A DNA stretch of 64,000 bases. It comes from Ciona savignyi (lineage: Eukaryota; Chordata; Ascidiacea; Phlebobranchia; Cionidae). How positions within the stretch are numbered: position 1 is the stretch's first letter; each line of letters opens with the position of its first letter. Both the position numbers and the translations under genes were made by a program. Shown one piece after another: positions 12,201 through 24,723 of the stretch. The notes under the pieces were generated by a model. The model saw only the letters and a list, made by a program, of their open reading frames with translations, was not told the DNA's origin and searched no databases. The stretch lies in NCBI GenBank assembly GCA_000149265.1, contig CH003412.1:4975577-5039576 (forward strand), read 5' to 3'.

Positions 12201-15200
12201 AATACGTCAACATCAAATTAACAGACGGACGGTTATCATAGGAGTATGATAACGTTATAAACACGTACCTAGGTTCTCGCCGCCCCATACGTCCATCGCT
12301 GTGTCGTACTTGCCAAGCTGGTTGAAATAAGATTTGTCCATAGAGAACAGACCGCCAGCTATCATTGGAGTTCTGTGGTTATAGGGGGTTTAAATCGGTT
12401 TTATGAGGCATTCATATCGGGGTGTGTTGTTAGTGTGAGACTCTGGGCGTGAGCGGTATAGCCTGTACGCAGCAGCTTTTCCAATATCCCAAAATCAATG
12501 TACTTTACATAAACTTAAACAAACATATCGAGGGAAGCGAATCCTTGTTTGGTATAATCAATTAACTATGGCTGTATAAGTTTATTTACGTATAACCATG
12601 TCACTAAAGGCGCAATGTTTATGATCTTGTATGTTAAGCCTTGCAAAGGTTGCGTAATGCCACACTAAAAGACAACGATTTATTGAATTACATTGCTGCC
12701 TAGGCTGCGATACTTGTATTGGGTAGCATGATTCATAACGAATTCTTCCATGTTATGTTAACCAATTTGATCAAGGACCTGTAACTACATAGCGCTTAAA
12801 TTGATAAATCAAGCAGAATTAGCCAGCTGTGCTGGGTTGGGCCATTCGATAGGCACAATCTGTGGCGGTTAGTCGGATTTCCAAGTTCGAACGATTGACA
12901 ATCGTGTGTTCTTAAGGTTGCGATCAATTCGGAAGGCAAACGGTGGTGCGGTTTAAGGTTTTGTGGGTTTTGCTGTAGAGATTTATTTCTATACACGCGT
13001 CATGGTTTATAATGTTTGGCGTTTTATGCAACATTTATTTGCGTCCAGTTATGATGATCGGGACTTAAAAATATGGCACAGATGAACATATATATATAGT
13101 GCGTGTGCTACTTAAGGTTAATTTGTACGCAATAATATGGTCGCGACTTAAAGGAGGTTTGAACAAGATGTACAACAGATGGTGTACTGATCCATGTTGA
13201 CGTATAAAGAAAAATTATGATCAGGACGTAAGAAACGTGATCTTTTAATCGGAAACGCAGCTTGAGGGAAACGTCATATTATTAATGAAGCGAAATGGCT
13301 TTGGAGCGGCTTGTGAACTAACTGATTGAAACCGATCGATTTTGGTGAATGAAAATCAGAAAATTTAACATAGCAGGGGGATAATTGAACTGTTCAGTCT
13401 ACGTAATCGGGAGAGTTTAAGAACACTTCTATTCAGTCGTATAAATCATTCTTTTGTTCGTCGTATAAGGCACTATGAGTCAAAACCGCGATTGTTACCA
13501 AACAACCGCCTTTGGGCTTTAGAACAATCTTTGTTGTGACGTAACAAATTATTTGTGATGCAACAGATTGATCTGAATTCCCGTAAGACCCCTTTTCGCC
13601 GCTGGTGTCGAAATTACGAATTCTAATCAATTAATAATGAAGTACCAGTGCTGCCAGATCGGTTTCGGAAACTGAATAAAGTATCGAACCACGGTATTGT
13701 GGAAACGTACCCGGCAACACCAATTGATTACTTGTTACAAATAATTTGTGGGGTCAGGAGAAAGCTATAAAGTTGGACCTGTGGGATTCGGTCGTAAATG
13801 TGAGGAGATGAGCATGTGGTGCGCTTATCAAGGTTGATTTGTGTGTGTGTGTATAAATATATATATACACGAGACTTAGTGGTACAATTAAACAGCTGGT
13901 GACTTGGTTAATTTGAGTATAAATAGACGAAAATATGTAAAAATTGCTCAATTGAACAGTTGGTGCGCTTATTTAAGTTAATTTTATATAAATATATGTG
14001 GGACGTATGTGAAAGTGGTACAACTGAACAGCGCGCGCCTTTATCAACGTTGACTTTCATATAAAGAGCATGTTCGTGCTGTGAGTAAAAACATGACACA
14101 AACTTGATCACGACGCCCTTTTGAGATTCAGTCCAAATAACAACGCGACTTACGCGATCGGGACAATCGGATTGGAGGACCTTCTGCGCCTCTCCTCGGC
14201 AGTCATGTAGTCCCACTTGAAAACCAGATTCCAATCAAAACCTGGAAAGTTAACGACGTTGTTTGTGCATTCTAAATGGGAACTTACACCTGCCATTTCG
14301 GATCTCGGGTATTTTTTTGGGGGGTGGGGGGGGGCTAAAAAAGGGAAACTGAACCCTAAAATGAATATTAGGGTATTATAGTTAGTTTTAAACACGGTTT
14401 TAGAGTTTGGGTTAGTTTTGGAGTTGAGATTAGTGTTTATGGCAGGGTTACAATTGGTTTTCGTTGTTTTAGTTAGAAGTTTTCCTCCTTCCCCCTTTTT
14501 CCCTACTTTTAGCATTGCCGTATTTGGGTATATTTCATCGCGTTGCGTCAAGGGCGCGTACTAAGCACGACGAGTTTTACTTATTTCGGAGCATAATGTA
14601 TCGATCTGTAGCTTGGACTGAGCAAAACGCTTAAAGCCAATGTGACGCTGTTTATTTGAAGGCGTTTCTGTGACTATTTTACGTTTCTTTTTCAATCAAC
14701 ACCAATCAGTGTTTGCAAATACTTACCGAAAAGTCTGAAATGAATAGCTTCTATTAAGCCAATATTTAAAATTTGAACATAAATTTCGTGATTACGTCGG
14801 TGGTCAAATATGCATGATTATTGATTATTTTCGAACCACGCCAGTTTCCACGAAAAACATGTTTTCGATTTAAATTGCGTTTTAGAAATAGTCGAAATTA
14901 TTGATTCCAAAATGCAAATTGATTCGAAGCAATCCAGTTGCCATACCAGCACAAGGATACCTACAATATGACACGTAAAAATTTAACACCACACGTTTTT
15001 TGTATGTTAAGTGTTCAATTAAACAACAACACCTGTTAGCTTGTTTTAATGTGTTAAATATAATAAAAACGCTATCCATACAATTATTTTCGAGGGTAAA
15101 CTTATTTTTTATTGTGATACAATGTTTTCTCGAAACAAAAACCCAAAGTCATATATTGGCACATACTACCGGCTTCCCGCATTTCTTTGATAATTGTGAA

Positions 15201-18200
15201 CTAGGTTCTGACTCTTACAGACAGCACATAACAGGATGATTTACATATTCCGTCGTGTGCGGCCATGCGCAAAGCTTAACACTGATCCCATTATGACGTA
15301 ATAAAGGTCGCCGACGACGTGAATTGTGAAGCAGCGCACCGACTAGAAATAGAAAATAGCGAAAACAAACTAGAAAACGGTGTTTGATATATTAGAAAGA
15401 CAGACGACCAATATATTGCCCTCCAGCTATTACCTGCACGGCGTAGACAATAATGCGGTCGGCTGGACGCGGAGTAATACACATGACTTGGATATCATAA
15501 CGCACAAACAGTTTAACTGGTAATTATCGTTTTGATGAATGCTTAAGGCTATGCTAAGAAGATCAATGCTGTTTGCCGTGCGGTAGGTGAGCGGCCCCGC
15601 TAATACTTGTTCAAACAGAGATTTACGGTAAAATCGCGAAGATTAATAGACCAAATCTAAAACGCCACGAATTACCTCCTCTCAAATCAGCGCTGGCACC
15701 GACGTACTCGAAGTTGTCCATGTTTATGACGTCAATAATGGGAGACACCACGGCCGTCCTGTCATCCGCTATTCGCTCGAGCAGCGGCTCCAACCAGTGC
15801 TTGTTGCATTCCACGTGCGAGTCTAGGAAAGTGAGGACGGGAGCCGTCGCCGCGTCTGCTCCTTTGATCCTCGATCTCATTAAGCCTGGGTGATTGCTGG
15901 GGTTGTAGCCTCATGCTCGCAGTCGATTGGGGTATTTTATTGTAGCCTCATGCTCACAGTCGAGTTGGGGTATTTTATTGTAGCCTAATGCTTACAGTCG
16001 AGTTGGGGTATTTTATTGTAGCCTCATGCTCACAGTCGTAGTTGGGGTATTTTATTGTAGCCTCATGCTCACAGTCGAGTGGGGGTATTTTATTGTGCGG
16101 GTTCTAGGTTCATTTACAGCCTTGCGGAAGGAAACCTAACTTTACTTTATATGTGGCTGTCATTAACTCATGAGACACTTCATGTGCATAAAGCTGAGTT
16201 GCTCTTGCTGTTACACCAAATAAATGTTTCAAATAATACCAACACGTAGGAATGGGGGTAATCCCCAGAATTCCCGTTATTTGGTTTCCACCCAACCAAT
16301 GAAAAACATCAAAACAATACCTTCACGCTGGTTGTTCCTTAAAACCCGGACTTTTTCGATTTTGGCTAGAAGTTGTCCATCTTCAGCTGAATATAGAGAT
16401 GTTTTAAAACTTGTCGATATTAAATACAATATTTGAAATGTTTTTTTTTTTTACTATGTCTGGTTTTGTTCCCAGGACCACTGGATCTAGATTGAGATAG
16501 GTTTTGAAAGTTGTGTGTGACTAGATTGTGTCAATCATAGTTGGCCACACAACTGCCCGAGGTTAATTAGCTATTAATGCTAACATCATTGATGTATATG
16601 CATGTTTTAAGGGACAGTAATATGTGGCACATAACACAATAGCAGTTTTTTTAAGGTAAAAAAACAGTTTAATTTTCGATGTGCTTGGATTTTGGGTAGT
16701 AAAAAAAATTCTATATTTAGTTATAACAAATGGAAAATATATGAAAATATAAGCATCTTTATTGTTCTATTATACGGAAATGGGTCCTTTTCCTCTATTT
16801 ATTTCAATATTTGAGATTGGTCGCAACCAAAAATTAATTCATTAGAAAAGCGTTTTTCTGTCATGATCTTTGCAAGAAATATGTTTATTAAAATTTATGA
16901 AACGGTTTAACATTTATGGTTCTGTGAAATTAATTTTATTTCATGATAAACATTTTACGAGTTTTGTTCTGTCTGATGGTTTTTCATGGGTTTTAGCAAA
17001 AGCGGAGGTTTTTTAATTGTGCAGAAGCTTATTACAATCTTTTTATATTTTACTTGACTTTTTGTAGCATAAATATGCAGTTTTTGTTGATTTTGAAAAA
17101 ATATTTAAATTTGGTTCACATGTATAGCATATGTGCATAAACAATAAACATGCCACAGTTACAACACTTTAATTCATCACTCGTTTGTTAACACTTTTTA
17201 TAATTAAGAACCAAATATATATATTTGGTGCGCAGGCCTAGCACACAAATAGCAAACCAGACTTTCCAAACAATCCCTATTCATTAATAAAATACTTTGT
17301 AAAAGTGAATTATTATAAAAAAGGGGGAAAAATGAAAAAAAACCTACCATTATCACTGAAATCATCAACAAGAATGATATCTTGAATTAAACTTGGTGGG
17401 CTCTTGGTGAGCACACTTACAACGGTACGAAGTAAAGTTGATCTTGCTTCATTGTGGTATGTAACAATAACACTGGTTGCTGGTAGTCTGGAAACATCCC
17501 AAGTCTTCGCGGCACAACTGCGGATTTTAAGGTTTTTATCACTTTGGGCTATATACAGTCACAGTATTTCGGCTAATATTTAATTATCAACAAAGTTAAC
17601 TCTACCTTGCATACAATAAGTGAAATATATAAATTTCTTGCTTTTTTAAACACTTTTGTTGGGTAATATTTAAAGCAATCATGATATAAGCTACAAATTG
17701 TTGAGCCAGGGTAATTTCTACACAACCGGAACACAAGGTTCACTTTGCAAATTATAGATTATTTGTGCAAAACAATTTAGAGAAAAAAACAGTTTGAAAA
17801 GTTTCGCATTGTACACAAAACAACCTGGACATAGGCTTTTTGCAAAGTAACAATTTTGTGCAAAAAATGGTTCCACTTTTTGCACAAACAACAGCTTTAA
17901 ATAAAGCCTTCTGCATATTATATCATAGCATGTATAAAGCAATAAGTTGTAACTTGCAGTGAATTTCTTGTGTCTGGAATGGAGCGATCACACTTCAAAT
18001 GATCTGATGCTTGTTGATTGAATTTGTTTCTTTTATATTTGTCCTCTCCATGACGCAATGCCGTGGCACCTATATACCCGACCTCATCAAAGTCTCTCCA
18101 CGGAATTCCTCGTTTTTTATTCGGAATAAAGTTATTCGGTTGAAAATGTAATTTTTCAGCGTGATCAGTGGGTCTATGGTTATCCCATAACTTTCCCAAC

Positions 18201-19930
18201 AAATCTGCTTTTTTCTTATATATATTGTCTTTATTATTCGGATCACTTATATCATCATAACTGTCTTTGTCGAAATTGTCATTAAACAATGAATCTTTGT
18301 GTTTTGAGTCACTTAAATTTGGGTTGAAATTTTCTTCGATATCCAAATCTGTCTGAAATGTTAAAGATGTATAAAAAATCCTTGTTAAAAGGTAAATGGA
18401 ACAATAAGATATTTTGCTAAAAAATGTATATATTAGTATAGCAATATGCACATGATAATTCCTCTTTGTAACAAACGTCTTGGCCGCATAACTTATAATC
18501 TGATTAGGTATAGAATAATAACCAGTGACACCCGACTCAATTACCTCAACTGTCTTTTGCTGTTAAATTTTAATGATATGGTATTTATTGTTACACAAAA
18601 CATTTTGTATATTGTGTTGTACAATCCAAAAGCAATCCTAACCAAAGGTTCATTAGTTAACTATATATATATATATATATATAATATATATATATTTTTT
18701 TGGATTTGAGGTCTCATTAACAAACTTCACAATACTATATACACAAATATATTCTATTGTATAACGGTATTGTGAGAAATAAAGGCTAAAATAAGTGATT
18801 TTACCACACATTTCATTCAAATGTCTTTAATTGTTCGGACAGTGACCCTCATTCAACAAGAGCTCATGCAAACTGGTTGCATACCATGTTCTAACCCCAA
18901 TATTATACTCCATATAAAGTGAATCCCCCAAGCAAGGTTGTCATTTTATCCAGTCGGATCATATTAACAGTGTAGTATTTAATAACAAACCACTGAGATA
19001 CCGAGAGACCTGAATGTGGTGTATTGATAATCGGCCGTGTTATAATGAATGTTATGCGGTCTCTCATGGGAATGAGCACCATTTTGGCTATATTACTATC
19101 CTATTATTGTTACTGGTAATGCACTGCACAAGCTAACAGTCTCATGGGTGGGCAATCAATTTTGCTGACAAGATATTGTTCGATTGCATATTGATTAGAA
19201 AATGATTTTGTAGAAGTACAAACATTTGTGCATCACATGTTGTTAAAAATGAATATTTGTTTTGTCCTAAGCTTTAAGTTCTGTATACATGACTGTGCAT
19301 AAATGCAGATTAGTCTAACTGCTGTTTAAATCCGGAGCATAATAACAGAGTCATCAAAAACCATAGCTATGTTGAAATACGCAATTAGGTTGCCAGAACT
19401 ATTAGAGTGTTTTACCCAGTATATAATTTCAATGATGTCAAGCAACGTCCGTTAAGTGACTACTCAAGTGCACATACTGTTATGAAATGTCGAGGAAAAT
19501 GCAAAAAATAACATATCATGCAATCAACACCGAAAAAATAAAAATATGTCTAGGCTAACAATAATAAAACTCATGTATGCATAGGGAATTTTGCATTGTT
19601 GCAAACTGACATGGTTAAGTGTGTAGTTTTGATCAACCAACCTTCAGACAAACATTTGCTTATTTTCTGGTACTTATATGCTTAGTGGAGCACTTTAAAA
19701 TCAAAAATAACAAAAAATTTATTAAAGATAATGATCATTTTCAAAAAAAAAACTTAAACGTTTTTGCACAATTTACAAAATACACTAAATGCAATTTTAA
19801 ACCAGGTACTTACTTCTTCCATGTGTACAGGAGCATTTCTTTCAGATCTAGTAAAATTTGCAAAATAATATAGAACTCCCCCAAACCAAATAAATAGAAG
19901 GACAAATAAATAACGTGATTTTCGTCTCAT
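9276..19930 (-). CDS. GALNT2: Polypeptide N-acetylgalactosaminyltransferase 2
   Basis: A Golgi type II enzyme that starts mucin-type O-glycosylation by moving GalNAc from UDP-GalNAc to Ser/Thr. Thirteen exons (5'->3': 19814-19930, 17958-18352, 17348-17517, 16321-16386, 15676-15885, 14154-14241, 12269-12372, 12016-12142, 11756-11848, 11156-11239, 10725-10854, 10113-10235, 9276-9422) give an unbroken 617-aa frame. Seen: basic MRRKSR tail and membrane anchor (about 7-24); an unusually long Asp/Asn-rich stem (40-120); catalytic domain (about 165-480) with the DSH metal-binding motif in [69 protein letters not shown] and [15 protein letters not shown]-terminal ricin-B lectin domain (about 488-617) with CIDTLGH and a QQW near the end. 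These blocks point to the GALNT2 subgroup. The start is the ATG at 19928-19930, because the upstream frame lacks an ATG. Intron 2 has a GC donor. Confidence 0.96.
9460..9800. repeat. Degenerate tandem repeat, about 113-115 bp unit
   Basis: About three imperfect copies share the order ACCATCCACACATTGCAATAG, AAGCAACTAGACTGTGG and GATAAAG. The array lies in the last GALNT2 intron. Confidence 0.6.
10445..10600 (+). repeat. Degenerate SINE, 5' and core part
   Basis: The core block ACCAGCGGATTAATGGGTT and a diverged tRNA-like head are visible. It lies in GALNT2 intron 11. Confidence 0.5.
13740..14095. repeat. Degenerate tandem array of the CTTATCAAGGTTGATTT repeat
   Basis: Four or so imperfect units of roughly 70-85 bp contain GGTGCGCTTATCAAGGTTG, TATAAATATATATG and GTGGTACAATTGAACAG variants. 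The array lies in GALNT2 intron 6. Related units occur at 20930-21023, 22027-22275 and 46560-46800. Confidence 0.6.
14318..14335 (+). repeat. G-rich tract
   Basis: A nearly uninterrupted guanine run on the plus strand (C-rich in the GALNT2 transcript) inside intron 6. It could form a G-quadruplex on the non-transcribed-sense side. Confidence 0.5.
14337..14512. repeat. Low-copy dispersed repeat, copy 1
   Basis: Shares GTTAGTTTTGGAGTTGAGAT and flanking GGGAAA / TTTCTCC-like borders with 24724-24905. Origin unknown. Confidence 0.35.
15902..16096. repeat. Minisatellite, 37-39 bp unit, five copies
   Basis: Units begin GTAGCCTCATGCTCACAGTC and end GGGGTATTTTATT. Copy starts are near 15905, 15942, 15980, 16018 and 16057. 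The array lies in GALNT2 intron 4, ending only about 20 bp from the acceptor of exon 5 (15885). Confidence 0.9.
18661..18698. repeat. TA microsatellite
   Basis: A TA dinucleotide run with one interruption in GALNT2 intron 1. Confidence 0.85.
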
Positions 19931-21023
19931 AATTTCAATGCTGGTTGGTTGTACCGTTGCGAATGGCCACACACGATTATATGCCAGGTCTAATCACATT
20001 AACATTCTTTAAAAATTAACTAATATGCTGTTGTTTCAACAGTAGGTTAACAGGTCTACCTCGTTACCTTAATAGGAAAATATAACGTTAGTAAATTCTG
20101 GGTTGTTAACGTAAATATGTGAAGGCTAATATTTTTAAACTGTTTCTTAGTCCATTATCAATCCGCCGCCAAAATAAAATCACTGTATATATTTCTTTAA
20201 TTGCACATAATAAAAAGCACAAAACATTTAACTTTACAAAGTCAGTCTGAATTGCATACAGGTTATCTAACACAACGTACTACCTAGCATTCAGACAGCA
20301 AACTACGCAAATCATTGCTACAGCTGATTAATTTATACGTCACTAACAACTCTTCGATTTTACAATTGCCTTTTTCTCACCGTACTGGCGCCTTGCAAGT
20401 TTAACAGCACGTGCCCTTTACACGTTGTAGCTCCACTCCCATTTTTATATATAAAGCTTTTGTTTAGTTTATAAGGTAATTTATGCAATTGAATCTTTAC
20501 TTAATTACTCTGCCAACTTTGTAAAAGCTAAGACTGGAAATTAGTTAAATTTATTTTCGTTTCTCTTTTGCAAGAATGCTAACTAAAACATTCATAGTTG
20601 TAGCTAAATGGAAAAGAGGACGCAAAGAAAATCGTTAAAGCACATAAATTATGACAACAATTTAGCATAGATATGGACAGTCATAGGCCTCACACCTTAT
20701 GATTAATAGAAAATGTAAAAAATATAGGCTACGCTACATCTAATATTTAACACACTGCACACACAGTACTTCGTCTATTTAGTTTTAATAGAGCATCCTA
20801 TAATGGGTTATCTAGGAAATGGCGGAAAGATATATGTCTTGAGCTGTCTCTATATATCCTGATGTCGGTGCATGAACGATTAGGTACGGAAATATAATTA
20901 GGATTGTTTCGGAGAAGGTGCGATGGGTCGGAGGGTTATGTTGTTAAAGAATGCGAAAATGTCGAAGAAAAACATGTGCGCTCATCAGGGTTGTTTTGCG
21001 TACAAAATATAAAGGATTGTATT
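19931..21023. other. Upstream region of GALNT2, no gene seen
   Basis: Presumed GALNT2 5' UTR and promoter lie at the left end. I recognise no TATA box or other motif with confidence. The right end (20930-21023) holds a unit of the CTTATCAAGGTTG repeat. Confidence 0.4.
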
Positions 21024-22026
21024 CAGGCCCGGTGCTAGGAACCGCGGGGCCCAATTAGAAATGTGATGGCGGGGCCCCTACTCTTCATAGCAAAATTTAT
21101 GGGTGTTTATATATCACAAAATACATACTAGTACACACAAACTACAAAAATAGACATTTAATACTTGCTATAAAACAAATTAAAGGTAATGTAAACGCTT
21201 ATTTACGATACAGTGGAACCCCGCTTGGAGACCACCTCGATAACACGACCACCTCACTATCAAGACCACTTAAGTGCGGTCCCAAATAATTTACTATGGT
21301 AATGCCTTGCATTCTGTTTCAATAACGCGACCACCCCGGTTTCCAGACCACGACCGCCATATATTGGTCCAAAACTTCAAATTAAACTCCGCTTAGGTGA
21401 CCAAACGTGCTAAATAATATGCATTTGTCACCAAAATAATAAGGTTAAATTTCTTTTATGATCAAAACAATAGGAATAAATGAGCGCGTACACACAGACA
21501 AAGAAAATTTTGGCAAACAGAACTGACTTTTACAAGATAAATTTCAGTACTAACAGTTGTTTAAATTTATTCTGCAGTATTTTATAAAAATAATGGCGTT
21601 TGGTAAAAAAATAGTAAAAAGGCAGACGTTTTGGCTGCATATGACGACAACTTGCTCCAAAGCAAAATTCACTAACACGACCACCCCGCTAACACGACCG
21701 CTTGATGACGGTCCCATGGGTGGTCAGGTAAGCGGGGTTCCACTGTATATTGTTTTACTTCCAAACATATACACTATACAGTATATATATTGTTGAGCAA
21801 CAATATTCATTATGACGTAACAGGCAGACACAAAAATATAAATTTGACTTAGTTACGATGCATAACAAATTGATATTATGAAAAAGAATATTATTTCACT
21901 TTTTATTTTACGTTTCAGTAGTATTTTCAACCTCGTAATACAGAAAGACCCCCTAAGCGCGGGGCCCCTTCAAGGTGCGGGGCCCAATTTGATCTAATCG
22001 GTCAAATCGGCCTAAAACCGGCCCTG
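21024..22026. mobile_element. hAT-type MITE, copy 2, carrying a nested element
   Basis: Same ends and interior as the element at 2550-2999. Without the 535-bp insertion and its duplicated TA it would be about 466 bp. The flanks share TGTATT but not a perfect 8-bp duplication. It sits inside a tract of the CTTATCAAGGTTG repeat, which resumes on its right side. Confidence 0.85.
21211..21745. mobile_element. Nested TA-target MITE (pogo/Tc1-mariner-like)
   Basis: Perfect 16-bp terminal inverted repeats CAGTGGAACCCCGCTT / AAGCGGGGTTCCACTG, flanked by TA on both sides (21209-21210 and 21746-21747). The interior repeats AACACGACCACC-like words near both ends and has no transposase frame. Copy 1 of the host MITE shows the matching empty site. 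TA duplication and CAGT ends fit the Tc1/mariner-pogo group; the exact family is inferred. Confidence 0.85.
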
Positions 22027-22275
22027 ATGTATTGTAACTGTGAAAATGTGGGACAGATGCACATATGATGTGTGCTTATCAAGGTTAATTTATGTGCACA
22101 TATTTATATGATTGGAAATATGACAGAGGCGGGCTGGTGGTACTCTTATCAAGGTTGGCTTCTGTAGAAATATATATGATATACATTCTCGGGACATTGG
22201 AAATACGAAGATGGCCACATAGTTTGCTGATCACGGTTGATTTGTGTACAAATATAAATAATTCCAACTACAAAT
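22027..22275. repeat. CTTATCAAGGTTGATTT repeat units
   Basis: Three imperfect units contain GTGCTTATCAAGGTTAATTT, ACTCTTATCAAGGTTGGCTT and CTGATCACGGTTGATTTGTG, each followed by an AT-rich ATAAATA-like run. Confidence 0.6.
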
Positions 22276-23452
22276 TTATATGATAGGGAGTTTTTATTGC
22301 AGTGTTGCCAATGTCTGCATTTTCTTAAACTTGTCCTGAATTTTGGTGTTATAATCTGCGATTAGAGTAAGCATTTATACGCGAATCGAAGGTCTACCAC
22401 AATTTTTTTATTTATAGGCTACATTAAAGGGTATGGTCAACAAAAGAATAAAAGTTGATATTTCTTCTTGATTATTATGCAAAACTGGTTCACATTTAAA
22501 TTTTAAGAATGATTTTAAAATGTACATTAGACATTGCATTTGAGTGTACATTAAGCATGTGTATCTACCTCATACACGGAATCTGTATGATATTTGTACG
22601 TTAGTGTGTTTACTTTAGGGTGGGGCTGGTGATAACACTTTTTTTATTAAGGCAAAGATAAAAAAGGTGCTGATACAAGTGATCAGTTTTTTAGCGGAAG
22701 TTTAAACTTAGACGTCACAGTTTGATCACTAGCACCATCGTGCGGTGAAGCTAAAAGATAAAAAAATGTTATTTGAATGGACTTGGAAGTTGAGATTCGA
22801 TTAGTTACTTTCATTGCATCAAGTTTGTCTTTACTCCACCTGTCTTAAAAAGGTGAATATTGTTATGTTTAATCAGCAAAATATAAATAGGCGGTGGGCA
22901 CGAGTTTTTCCATTCGTTGGAAGAAAAATATATGAATATCCTCCTGGGTTTGTTCTTTTTTAAAATAGTAAGAACGAAACGACGAAAGACGGAAACGAAA
23001 CAAGTTTTAGATATGTTGTTGCCATTGCAAATACTTTGAAATCAAAAATCACCACTTTGGCACTTTTTAAATCAAATTCAATTTCTGATTAAAATCACCA
23101 ATCGAAAGGGCATGGTTTGATTAGCATTAGAAGATTGTGCAAACTACGTTGAATCTTTGGTTTCTGTCGGTCCGCGTATGAAGCGCTATGATATTTCTAG
23201 GTGAATGAGGAATAATTTATCTGTACGGATTCACTTGCTCGCGAGTCAGTTCACAAACTCAGAGAGCTTATCATGTGGCGATTGGAAATACGCTCGGTAA
23301 AAAGCTCGGAGTATACGTGATCTTTTCCCCCATGAAGTTGCGCGCAATTTCCATGCTTGTGGGTAGCACTACCGGTCGCAAGTTTACATTTTAATATGGG
23401 TCCTATTTGGAAAAATGGGAAACATACTGTATAAATGGTTATAGTCTCTTTG

Positions 23453-24075
23453 GTTTGACAGCCATGGCATGTCGCACCGTCATCTACTAGATGTAATGGA
23501 ATCGTAATGAAACTTTGTCATTTGTTAGACAACATGGTCTAGATATATATGGAAAAACCAAAATTGTGGGTAATAAATCCACGGGAATTGCCCTGAGATG
23601 TTAAAAAACCAAAATGGTATTTTGTTTCTAATAAATGTTTTTTTTGGGCATAGCGCTTGAACAGCTGCTCCAATTTTATTCCGATTTGGTAAAATGTTGG
23701 AACGTTAGCTGCTTCTGTACCAATTAAAAGAAAGAAAACATTTATTTAGGTTAATTCCCTTTAAAACGAAGGTATGTTTCTGAGTCATGAATATGACAGG
23801 CGTGGCATGTTGCCACGACATCTACCAGAGGGGCTAATGGAAACGCAATGAAACTTTGTCATTTGTTAGACAACATGGTTTAAAATTAGATTATATATGA
23901 AGAAAAAATGTTTTAGGTAATAAATTCCAGGGGATTCCCCTGAGACTCTAAAAACCAAAACTTTTTTTTCTAAAAAATAGCTTCTTTTGAGCATAGCTCT
24001 AGAACAACAGCTCATAATGTGATCAGATTTGATGAATGTTTTGTGCGCAAGCCGCCGCTAGAAATTTATGTACTT
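23453..24075 (+). repeat. Direct duplication, about 341-bp period, diverged
   Basis: Two copies (about 23453-23745 and 23794-24075) share AATGAAACTTTGTCATTTGT, GTTAGACAACATGG, GGTAATAAAT, CCCTGAGA and a GAGCATAGC-like block in the same order. No coding potential remains. Confidence 0.7.
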
Positions 24076-24723
24076 AACCTAGGGTATTCCCCGAAGTAAT
24101 GAAAACTCAATCGGGTTGTTCTTGTTTTTGTTTTGGGAATTTAGCTTTACTACTGCGCTTGAAAAAAGGCTTTAATTTAAAACATTTGCGGTGAAATGTT
24201 CGTTAATCTAAAACGATTATTCCCTTTTTAACTACACATTGAAGTTTGGTTTGATAACTATGGGAACCATGCATTTAGGCTTGCACAAACACCTGATGTG
24301 CACATAACTGAAAATAACATATATTGTGTAATAAACATGAATAACAAGAGCGGATTGTTACCTCAGGGACCCATGCGTTTATGTTGCAGAAACAAACTAC
24401 ATACTAGAAAATACAAATTGTGGTTAGGGATCCTGCTCGCATAAATATATAGCATACAAAATGTGTTTTACAAATGGTGCTTAAACATGTGGTTGACACT
24501 CTAGTTTAGTTTAAGTTTTTATGCCAAGATTTGCAATAATCATTAAGTAGTCTAGTCTGGAAAGCTAATATATTACAACAGTACAAGGTTTAATGTGTAT
24601 ATTAATATGTATGGTGCCATTGTGGTTCGCTCATTTACTCGAAAGTTGCTCCAATTATATCAAATCATCCTGTTTAAAATGTCCTTATGTTGACTGTCTT
24701 CTAAGGTTAAGTAAAGTTTAATT

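Noticed and set aside
14150..14551. 133-codon minus-strand open frame
   Set aside because: Only 14154-14241 is a real exon (GALNT2 exon 6, [12 protein letters not shown]). The upstream part is intron with a G-rich tract and a dispersed repeat, and the tail past 14154 is past the donor.
15902..16096. Regular repeats that could suggest a CRISPR array
   Set aside because: Units are contiguous without unique spacers, and the context is a eukaryotic intron: a minisatellite.
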